Assembly: GCA_046295175.1 (NCBI GenBank)
Contig: JBKBNY010000002.1
Span: forward strand, 507,315-571,314
DNA length: 64,000 bases
Direction of reading: 5' to 3'
Source: JALOLV01 sp046295175
GTDB lineage: Bacteria > Bacteroidota > Bacteroidia > Cytophagales > Spirosomataceae
Positions 42,144 through 48,373 of this stretch are shown here, piece by piece. Numbering within the stretch: position 1 is the stretch's first letter; every line of letters starts with the position of its first letter. The position numbers and the translations under genes are program-made. Below the pieces are notes generated by a model, which was not told where the DNA came from, made no database searches, and saw only the letters and a program-made list of their open reading frames with translations.

Positions 42144-42890
42144 ATGATTCAAACCTTGGAGGTTTTCAAAACCTCCAAGGTTTTATTGTTCTTATTCCTC
42201 ATAAATCTATCGGCTATTGCCCAAAAAGGCTACATCGTGGGGCGGGTCATCAACAAAGAGAATCAGAAAGGTGTTCCGTCGGCTACGGTTATCAACAAAA
42301 ACACCAAACAAGTAACCAAAACGGGTGCAAATGGCGATTTTTTCCTCTACGTTTCGTTTGGTGATTCTATCAAAATAACTTCAATTGGCTACGCCGAGAC
42401 CGGAATCACATGGGATGGTATCAACAAAGAACCCGTCATTGAAGCCAAACCTACGGCGATTATGCTCGGCGAGGTTGTCGTAAAAACCCAACGCCCCGAA
42501 AACCTCCGAAAAGAAATTGACGCTTTCTTACAAGACCCCGACTGGGCTACAACTATGAAGAAAAACGCCATCAATCGAATGGTTGGGATGAGTCCATCTA
42601 ACGGGCAGCCTGGCATGACACTCTCGATAGATGCTCTCTGGGAGATATTCAGCAAAGAAGGCAAAAGCAAGCGTAAATTGGCTGGTTTGCAACAAAAAGA
42701 ACTCGAAGAATATTACCTCAATGCTCGCTACAATAAAGAATACGTGGCTTACGTAACCAAACTTCAAGGCAAAGACCTCGACCGATTGATTGATTTTTGT
42801 CCATTGCCCAAAGATTTTATTCTCCGCTCAACCGATTACGAACTCACCTACGCAATCTTGCAATGTTATCGTGAATTTATGGGAAGATGA
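42144..42890 (+). CDS. Exported carboxypeptidase-regulatory-domain protein
   Basis: 248 aa from the ATG at 42144. Residues 3-13 are encoded entirely by a 33-bp palindromic repeat; the start could instead be TTG 42186, which would give a shorter signal peptide. The signal ends near LSAIAQ. Next comes a CarboxypepD_reg-like beta-sandwich (KGYIVGRVINKENQKGVPSATVINKNTKQVTKTGANGDFFLYVSFGDSIKITSIGYAE), which in this phylum often precedes TonB-dependent receptors; here it is followed by a helical region without a plug domain. Its role is unknown. It directly follows the M14 gene and probably shares its transcript. Confidence 0.75.
   Translation: MIQTLEVFKTSKVLLFLFLINLSAIAQKGYIVGRVINKENQKGVPSATVINKNTKQVTKTGANGDFFLYVSFGDSIKITSIGYAETGITWDGINKEPVIEAKPTAIMLGEVVVKTQRPENLRKEIDAFLQDPDWATTMKKNAINRMVGMSPSNGQPGMTLSIDALWEIFSKEGKSKRKLAGLQQKELEEYYLNARYNKEYVAYVTKLQGKDLDRLIDFCPLPKDFILRSTDYELTYAILQCYREFMGR
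42151..42183. repeat. 33-bp palindrome, inside-out copy 5, forming the start of a CDS
   Basis: Reads AAACCTTGGAGGTTTT-C-AAAACCTCCAAGGTTT, so the order of the two half-motifs is swapped relative to copies 1-4. It starts 7 nt after the ATG at 42144 and keeps that frame open. Confidence 0.8.
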
Positions 42891-43006
42891 GTAGAATATT
42901 CAAACTTATTGCGAAGTAAATAATCCATAAATCAATATATATTTCTGCAAAAATACTTAATTTGCACTTATATATTTTCAATCACTAACTATACTCAATT
43001 ACTCCC

Positions 43007-44107
43007 ATGAATCGTATTGGAGGCTATCGTGCGGGTGCTGTTCCGTCTGATGCAAAGAAAAAAACAATCAAAAAAAACAAAGAACTGCCCCAAAAAGTTG
43101 ATTTACGCAAGTTTATGACTTCTGTCGAGTTACAAGTCGGCAATAGTTGTGTTGCAAATGCCTTTGCGGGTGCATACGAATACCTCGCTAAACGACAACT
43201 GGGAGACGCCGCCGATGTCAGTCGTTTGTTTATCTACTACAATGCCCGATATTTGGCCGATGAGCAAGACCAAGACAATGGCTCGATGATGGTGAACGCC
43301 ATCGAAGGTTTGAAAGAATACGGAGCTTGTGCCGAAGAAATCTGGATAAATGACGAGGGCATGATTACCGAAGAACCTCCACAAGAAGCCTACGAACACG
43401 GAGCCAATTTCAGAATCGTAGAAGCCGAATACCTCGAAACCGACCTCGACTTGTGGCGTGCTACGCTTGCCGAGGGGTATCCGATTGCCTTTGCCCTCAA
43501 TACTTTTGCGTCTTTCGATAAAGCTACCTCAAACCGAGGGCGTGTACCCATGCCGAAGCCATCTGATAATGTCAGAGAGACCCACGGCTGGCACGCGATG
43601 CTCTGTGTGGGGTACTCAGACCCCGACCAGATGTTTATCGTGCGTAATTCTTGGGGCGATAATTGGGGAGATGGTGGTTATTGCTATATTCCGTATAGTT
43701 ATGTGATAAACATGGATTTCAATGGGCATGATTCGTGGATTATTAAATCGGTTGAGAATCTTGAATTCGATTCTGATTTGTGGACAGAAGACGAAGAATC
43801 ATACTTTGCCGAAGACGGAATGCTTTATCTCGAAGATTTCTATGTGGCGGTTGAGGATGTCGAAGAATTTGCAACAGCTCTCGAAGAGCTTTGCTTAGCA
43901 TACGTAGAAAGCGAAGAAGATTTCTTTTTCGACTACGAAGAAACCGAAGAAGATGACATTGTGTATATCGAAATGTCGAACTTCGAAATCTTGACCGAAG
44001 ACCCTGACGGTTTCTTAGAAGAACTCGAAACACTTTGCCAAGAATATGCTATCGACGAAAATTACGATTACAGTATCGTAGAAGACGAAGAAAGCGAAGA
44101 AGAATAG
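43007..44107 (+). CDS. Cytosolic papain-like (C1) protease with a duplicated acidic tail
   Basis: 366 aa, no signal peptide. The papain fold is clear: the oxyanion glutamine and catalytic cysteine in ELQVGNSCVANAF (Gln43, Cys48), the catalytic histidine in ETHGWHAMLCVGY (His196) and asparagine in FIVRNSWGDNWGDGGY (Asn214). The usual propeptide is reduced to about 30 residues. Residues ~252-366 are extremely acidic and hold two similar ~38-residue units (about 278-314 and 326-365, pattern F...ED..xF..xLE.LC..Y...E), each with one cysteine. The tail may bind metal, basic proteins or inhibit the enzyme; function is unknown. Single gene with its own terminator. Confidence 0.85.
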   Translation: MNRIGGYRAGAVPSDAKKKTIKKNKELPQKVDLRKFMTSVELQVGNSCVANAFAGAYEYLAKRQLGDAADVSRLFIYYNARYLADEQDQDNGSMMVNAIEGLKEYGACAEEIWINDEGMITEEPPQEAYEHGANFRIVEAEYLETDLDLWRATLAEGYPIAFALNTFASFDKATSNRGRVPMPKPSDNVRETHGWHAMLCVGYSDPDQMFIVRNSWGDNWGDGGYCYIPYSYVINMDFNGHDSWIIKSVENLEFDSDLWTEDEESYFAEDGMLYLEDFYVAVEDVEEFATALEELCLAYVESEEDFFFDYEETEEDDIVYIEMSNFEILTEDPDGFLEELETLCQEYAIDENYDYSIVEDEESEEE

Positions 44108-44113
44108 AGCCTC

Positions 44114-44152
44114 AACCCTGACGGTGGCTTTTGCCCCGTCAGGGTTTATTTT
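44114..44152 (+). terminator. Terminator of the papain-like gene
   Basis: AACCCTGACGG (44114-44124) pairs with CCGTCAGGGTT (44136-44146), followed by TATTTT. Confidence 0.8.
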
Positions 44153-44162
44153 GGGAAAAAGA

Positions 44163-44552
44163 TTACAAATTAGCTTTGATTTTCTCGGCGATTTCGGCCA
44201 ATTCTTCTTGCGATAGCTTTAGTTTAGAGTTGAAGTTCATGTCGGCCATGCTATTGAGCGGAATCAAATGCACGTGGGCGTGCGGAACTTCCAAGCCAAT
44301 CACCGCTACACCAATTCTTTTGCATGGAATCGCCTTTCGGATGGCTGGCTCAATCTGCTTTGCAAATGCCATCAGTCCAATATAATCGTCATTATCCATG
44401 TCAAAGATATAATCAACTTCTTGTTTTGGGATAACGAGCGTATGCCCCTTAGCACACGGAAAAACATCCAAAAAAGCTAAATATTTATCGGTTTCGGCGA
44501 TTTTGTGGCAAGGTATCTCGCCCGCAACGATTTTTGAGAATATAGTTGGCAT
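44163..44552 (-). CDS. HIT family nucleotide hydrolase
   Basis: 129 aa. The start MPTIFSKIVAGEIPCHKIAETDKYLAFLDVFP is the HINT/HIT N-terminus, and the catalytic histidine triad is in VPHAHVHLIPL. HIT proteins hydrolyse AMP- or nucleotide-linked substrates such as AMP-lysine or AMP-N. The extra cysteines (Cys15, Cys33) are typical of some bacterial members. It follows greA on the same strand, separated from it by the greA terminator and about 150 nt, and converges on the papain-like gene. Confidence 0.93.
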   Translation of the reverse strand: MPTIFSKIVAGEIPCHKIAETDKYLAFLDVFPCAKGHTLVIPKQEVDYIFDMDNDDYIGLMAFAKQIEPAIRKAIPCKRIGVAVIGLEVPHAHVHLIPLNSMADMNFNSKLKLSQEELAEIAEKIKANL

Positions 44553-44638
44553 AATAATCTTGTTATTGAGCCCCTCCGTGCGACGGTCGCCCTCTCCAAT
44601 TGGAGAGAGAATGAAAGGGTGAGGTTTTCTAAATAAAA

Positions 44639-44681
44639 AATGGACAATTTCGGTATCGCAAATTTACCCAAATTGTCCATT
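44639..44681 (-). terminator. Terminator of greA
   Basis: AATGGACAATTT (44639-44650) pairs with AAATTGTCCATT (44670-44681), a perfect 12-bp stem. On the minus strand it ends in a T-rich tract. Confidence 0.85.
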
Positions 44682-44704
44682 CTCGATTATAAAATAATCA
44701 ATTT

Positions 44705-45178
44705 TTAGAGCGTAATTTCTAAAATCTCGACTTCAACTAAACCTGCTGGAGCTTGAATCTGTGCTTTTTCGCCAACTTTTTTACCCAGAAGGCCTTTTCC
44801 AAACGGCGAATTGATAGAGATTTTGCTTTGTTTCAAATCTGCTTCTTCTTCTGGTACAAGCGTATATTTCATCATTGCACCATTTTTAGCATTCTTGATT
44901 TTTACGGTCGTCATCAACGAAACTCTCGATAAATCAATATCAGATTCATCTAAAATACGAGCTGTTGAGAGGAGTTCTTCCATCTTAGAAATCTCCATTT
45001 CCATCAATCCTTGTGCATCTTTGGCTGCATCGTATTCGGCATTCTCCGATAAATCTCCTTTATCACGTGCTTCGGCAATCTGTCTTGCCATCTCGGCACG
45101 TCCTTTGGTTTTTAGTTCGTGTAATTTGCTTTTAAGGGCGTTGTAACCCTCTTCGGTATAATATTGAACCTTTGCCAT
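44705..45178 (-). CDS. greA: Transcription elongation factor GreA
   Basis: 157 aa. The N-terminal coiled coil (YYTEEGYNALKSKLHELKTKGRAEMARQIAEARDKGDLSENAEYDAAKDAQGLMEMEISKMEELL) has the tip acidic pair D-x-x-E region (GDLSENAEYD) that reaches the RNA polymerase active site. The C-terminal domain ends GLLGKKVGEKAQIQAPAGLVEVEILEITL. GreA stimulates cleavage of backtracked transcripts. Its leader holds a small ORF and three tandem intrinsic terminators (45199-45321), so expression may depend on read-through. Confidence 0.96.
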   Translation of the reverse strand: MAKVQYYTEEGYNALKSKLHELKTKGRAEMARQIAEARDKGDLSENAEYDAAKDAQGLMEMEISKMEELLSTARILDESDIDLSRVSLMTTVKIKNAKNGAMMKYTLVPEEEADLKQSKISINSPFGKGLLGKKVGEKAQIQAPAGLVEVEILEITL

Positions 45179-45198
45179 AATTTTAAACTTTGTTTAAA

Positions 45199-45231
45199 AA
45201 ACCTCACTGATTCTCAAAATCGGTGAGGTTT
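45199..45231 (-). terminator. greA leader terminator 3 (next to the start codon)
   Basis: AAACCTCACTGATT (45199-45212) pairs with AATCGGTGAGGTTT (45218-45231) with one G-U pair. On the minus strand TTTTTT follows, 20 nt before the greA ATG. Confidence 0.75.
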
Positions 45232-45268
45232 ACTTGATTTATATTGCAATTGTATATTCAAAAAAAAT

Positions 45269-45286
45269 TCTCCTGCTTGGAGGAGA
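45269..45286 (-). terminator. greA leader terminator 2
   Basis: TCTCCT (45269-45274) and AGGAGA (45281-45286) form a 6-bp stem. On the minus strand it is followed by eight T (45260-45267). Confidence 0.65.
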
Positions 45287-45297
45287 GAAAATAAAAA

Positions 45298-45321
45298 AGA
45301 ACGGTGAAATTCAACCGTTCT
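45298..45321 (-). terminator. greA leader terminator 1
   Basis: AGAACGGT (45298-45305) and ACCGTTCT (45314-45321) form an 8-bp stem, followed on the minus strand by TTTTTTATTTT. It lies 31 nt after the small ORF. Confidence 0.8.
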
Positions 45322-45352
45322 GCTAAAAATCATCGCATATTTGCGGCAGAAA

Positions 45353-45403
45353 CTAACTGAATTCCCCTTTTGGTGCTTTTTTGTATGCCTTTTCTCTAAT
45401 CAT
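45353..45403 (-). CDS. 16-aa ORF in the greA leader
   Basis: ATG 45403 to TAG 45353 encodes MIREKAYKKAPKGEFS, basic and short. It begins about 10 nt after the transcript start predicted from TATCTTTG (45420-45427) and precedes three terminators. It may be a regulatory leader peptide or a small protein of its own. Too short for composition to prove coding. It accounts, with the terminators, for most of the 347-nt gap 45179-45525. Confidence 0.4.
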   Translation of the reverse strand: MIREKAYKKAPKGEFS

Positions 45404-45419
45404 CTTTGAAATTGAGGTA

Positions 45420-45451
45420 CAAAGATAATAATATTTTTGGTCGTAGTCAAC
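45420..45451 (-). promoter_or_regulatory. Promoter of the greA leader
   Basis: On the minus strand GTTG (45448-45451), 20 nt, TATCTTTG (45420-45427). A plus-strand -7 match TATTTTTG (45432-45439) overlaps the spacer and may serve fmt. Confidence 0.55.
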
Positions 45452-45525
45452 AAATTTTGATTTGGAGTAAGCGAGATTTGGTTTATAGTTATTTGTGTAT
45501 TGATTAAGAAATAAGTGAATTTATT

Positions 45526-46431
45526 ATGAAGATAATCTTTATGGGAACACCCGATTTTGCGGTGGCGAGTTTAAAGAAATTAGTTGAAAATGGGTGCGAG
45601 GTTGTGGCCGTTGTGACAGCCCCCGATAAGCCGTCGGGAAGAGGTTTACAGATGAACGAAACACCTGTGAAGAAATACGCTGTTTCGCAGAATATCCCTG
45701 TTTTGCAGCCCGAAAAATTGAAAAATCCTGAGTTTTTGGAGCAACTTCGTAGTTTTGATGCCGATTTACAAGTGGTTGTAGCTTTTAGGATGTTGCCCGA
45801 AGTGGTCTGGGCAATGCCACACAAAGGCACTTTCAATCTGCATGGTTCTTTGCTTCCGCAGTACCGAGGGGCCGCACCTATCAATTGGGCGGTTATCAAT
45901 GGAGAAACCGAAACAGGCGTAACGACTTTCTTCATCGAAAAAGAAATTGATACTGGTAAAATCATTTTTGCTGAAAAAACCCCAATTTTACCCGAAGATA
46001 ATGCCGGAACTGTACATGACAAACTCATGGAAATCGGTGCCGATTTGGTACTAAAAACGGTTAGAGCCATCGAGGCTGGCGATTATCCACAAGTACCACA
46101 ACCACAGGATATTGAACTAAAATCGGCTCCAAAAATCTTTAAAGAAACCTGCGAAATCAACTGGAATCAATCGGCGGAGCAAATCCATAATTTTGTACGT
46201 GGGCTTTCGCCGTATCCTGCTGCGTGGACGCTTCTGCAAGGTAAAGTTTGTAAGGTTTACAAAACACAAATTGTTGATAATCAAGAGCTTTCGAGCGAGC
46301 CTTTTGTGACCGATGGTAAAAAATATTTGATGTTTAGGTGTACCGATAAGATGTTGGCGGTCGAAGAACTCCAACTTGAGGGCAAGAAAAGAATGGGAAT
46401 CGAAGAGTTTTTGAGAGGATACAGATTTTGA
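45526..46431 (+). CDS. fmt: Methionyl-tRNA formyltransferase
   Basis: 301 aa. MKIIFMGTPDFAVASLKKLVENGCEVVAVVTAPDKPSGRG is the standard start; then FNLHGSLLPQYRGAAPINWAVINGETETGVTTFFIEKEIDTG carries the catalytic His/Asp region and folate-binding loop. The C-terminal OB-fold tRNA-binding domain follows (PYPAAWTLLQGKVCKVYKTQ). It formylates initiator Met-tRNA with 10-formyl-THF. It is divergent from greA. The def deformylase gene, often beside it, is absent. Confidence 0.96.
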   Translation: MKIIFMGTPDFAVASLKKLVENGCEVVAVVTAPDKPSGRGLQMNETPVKKYAVSQNIPVLQPEKLKNPEFLEQLRSFDADLQVVVAFRMLPEVVWAMPHKGTFNLHGSLLPQYRGAAPINWAVINGETETGVTTFFIEKEIDTGKIIFAEKTPILPEDNAGTVHDKLMEIGADLVLKTVRAIEAGDYPQVPQPQDIELKSAPKIFKETCEINWNQSAEQIHNFVRGLSPYPAAWTLLQGKVCKVYKTQIVDNQELSSEPFVTDGKKYLMFRCTDKMLAVEELQLEGKKRMGIEEFLRGYRF

Positions 46432-46445
46432 GCAAAAAAGAAAGA

Positions 46446-46461
46446 CACCCACTACTGGGTG
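46446..46461 (-). terminator. Terminator of the DoxX-like gene
   Basis: CACCCA (46446-46451) and TGGGTG (46456-46461) form a short stem. The T-rich tract (TCTTTCTTTTTT) is on the minus strand. Confidence 0.55.
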
Positions 46462-46504
46462 CCTTCTCGCGGTCAGGTTTTAGTTTAGGGGTTAATAAAT
46501 ATCT

Positions 46505-46867
46505 TTATTCTTGAGGCTGGGTGCCGGCATAAACCAATGCACCGCCCGCAATTGCTATATCTTTTAAAAGGCTTGCCATTGCCATTTGTCCGCCGTCGCC
46601 ACCAGCCGCAACAGCCGGAGCGTGAATCAACGCAACAAAAATCAATAACATTACCGCCAGAAGTGTAGCGGCTAATCTTGCTTTCTTCTGCATGATAATC
46701 GAGACCGCAGCCGCAATAAGGGCTAATCCTGTAATATATACCCAGATTGCTCCGCCAGGGATTGGTACCATACCGCCCATTTTATCGGCAGCCATAAAGT
46801 GAAGAAGACCAAAAATAGCCATCGGAATCGCCAATAGGAAGCGACCTGTCTTGATGAACATTTCCAT
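46505..46867 (-). CDS. DoxX-like small membrane protein
   Basis: 120 aa with four hydrophobic helices (about 8-27, 40-60, 65-83, 97-114). The RFLLAIPMAIFGLLHFMAADKMGGMVP start and IWVYITGLALIAAAVSIIMQKKARLAATLLAVMLLIFVALIHAP fit the DoxX/DoxD-related family, whose members associate with respiratory or redox functions in some organisms. A characteristic histidine lies in each of helices 1 and 3. Function unknown. It is transcribed alone. Confidence 0.75.
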   Translation of the reverse strand: MEMFIKTGRFLLAIPMAIFGLLHFMAADKMGGMVPIPGGAIWVYITGLALIAAAVSIIMQKKARLAATLLAVMLLIFVALIHAPAVAAGGDGGQMAMASLLKDIAIAGGALVYAGTQPQE

Positions 46868-47055
46868 AGTGTTTTAGGTTTAGGGTTTAACTTGAAATCT
46901 TAATTTCATCGAAAAATACAATTTTTTATTTATATAAAGCAAATTTTTGAGCAAAAATTTTATGTATCTACACATATTTTAAGTTTTGAATGACGAACCA
47001 ACGACCCAATCGGTATGTTTGTAATGAATAAAGATAATCTAAAAGCTAATTTGAT

Positions 47056-48213
47056 ATGTTGAATTTTGAATTCCAGAACCCTACAAAAATTCTGTTTGGC
47101 AAGGGCCAAATAGCTGCTATAAATAAAGAGATTCGGCAAGATGCCAAAGTGCTGATGACCTACGGCGGCGGAAGTATCAAAACCAATGGTGTTTATGAGC
47201 AGGTGATTGCGGCATTGGGCAGCCAAACGGTAATTGAGTTTGGCGGAATCGAGCCAAATCCGAGCTACGAAACATTGATGAAGGCCGTAGAAATCATGCG
47301 TAGCGAAAGCGTTGATTTTGTGTTGGCAGTAGGAGGCGGCTCGGTGATAGATGGTACTAAATTTTTGGTGGCGGCAGTAGATTATGCTGGCGAACCATGG
47401 GATATTCTTAAAAAATCGGTAAGAACATTTAAGGCAATGCCGTTCGGAACGGTGTTGACTCTTCCTGCCACTGGTTCGGAGATGAATTCGGGGGCGGTTA
47501 TTACACGCCACGAGACCCAAGAAAAACTCTCGATGGGTGGGCCGGGATTGTTTCCGAAGTTTTCGGTTCTCGACCCCGAGGTCGTTAAGAGTATTCCGAA
47601 AAGACAATTGGTAAATGGTGTTGTAGATGCCTACACGCACGTTTTGGAGCAATACATGACGTATCCGGCAGGAGCGTGGCTACAAGATAGAATTGCCGAA
47701 GGAATCATGCAGACACTCATTGAAGTAGCTCCGAAGATTATCAACGACCCGAGCGATTATACTGCGGCATCGAATTTTATGTGGAGCTGCACCATGGCTC
47801 TCAATGGTTTGATTCAGAAAGGAGTACCAACCGACTGGGCTACGCACATGATAGGTCATGAGTTGACAGCTCTCTATAACATCGACCATGCTATGACACT
47901 GGCGATTATTTTTCCGCAATTGTATAAGGTAAAATTTGAGCATAAAAAAGAGAAATTGGCTCAGTATGCCGAAAGAATCTGGAATGTAAACTCTGGTACA
48001 CTCGACGAAAAAGCCCAAGCTGGAATTGATAAAACAGTTGAGTTTTTGCACAGTTTGGGGGTAAAAACTAAGCTTTCGGAATACACCGATGATTTTGCCA
48101 AAGCAGGAGAATTTATCGAAAACCGTTTTACCGAAAGAGGTTGGAGAGGTCTTGGCGAAAGAAGAGACATAACACCTACTGTGGTGAGAGAGATTGTAGA
48201 ATTGAGTTATTGA
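47056..48213 (+). CDS. Iron-containing alcohol dehydrogenase (YqhD/BdhA-like)
   Basis: 385 aa. MLNFEFQNPTKILFGKGQI is the BdhA/YqhD N-terminus; the Rossmann-like domain carries DFVLAVGGGSVIDGTKF (NAD(P)-binding GGGS). The metal site ligands are in NGVVDAYTHVLEQYM (Asp, His), MIGHELTALYNIDHAMTLAIIFPQLY (two His). These enzymes reduce aldehydes or butanal with NADPH. The physiological substrate is unknown; detoxification of aldehydes is a common role. Single gene, followed by the second copy of the 74-bp repeat. Confidence 0.93.
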   Translation: MLNFEFQNPTKILFGKGQIAAINKEIRQDAKVLMTYGGGSIKTNGVYEQVIAALGSQTVIEFGGIEPNPSYETLMKAVEIMRSESVDFVLAVGGGSVIDGTKFLVAAVDYAGEPWDILKKSVRTFKAMPFGTVLTLPATGSEMNSGAVITRHETQEKLSMGGPGLFPKFSVLDPEVVKSIPKRQLVNGVVDAYTHVLEQYMTYPAGAWLQDRIAEGIMQTLIEVAPKIINDPSDYTAASNFMWSCTMALNGLIQKGVPTDWATHMIGHELTALYNIDHAMTLAIIFPQLYKVKFEHKKEKLAQYAERIWNVNSGTLDEKAQAGIDKTVEFLHSLGVKTKLSEYTDDFAKAGEFIENRFTERGWRGLGERRDITPTVVREIVELSY

Positions 48214-48255
48214 TTAATGTAGGTAGGTCATTCCGAACTTTATAGATGTTGAATC

Positions 48256-48330
48256 TTAAAACCCGTGGCACGGTAATAGACTAAAACTGGTAGAATAGCA
48301 AACCAGAAGGTTATCCGTGCCACGGATTTC
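48256..48330 (+). repeat. Dispersed 74-bp repeat, copy 2
   Basis: Aligns with the reverse complement of 13540-13613 over its full length, at roughly four positions in five. It begins TTAAAACCCGTGG and ends in CCGTGCCACGGATT. Like copy 1, it lies between convergent genes (alcohol dehydrogenase and GH78). Confidence 0.7.
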
Positions 48331-48373
48331 TCCCCTTTTTATTTAACCAAGTTATTTCACAATTTATCTAAAT

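Noticed and set aside
45504..46070. A 188-codon minus-strand ORF opposite fmt
   Set aside because: Antisense shadow; serine-, lysine- and proline-rich translation and no family resemblance.
46960..47652. A 230-codon minus-strand ORF opposite the alcohol dehydrogenase
   Set aside because: It is fully antisense to a clear iron-dependent dehydrogenase with conserved metal and cofactor motifs, and its own translation has no domain-like pattern.
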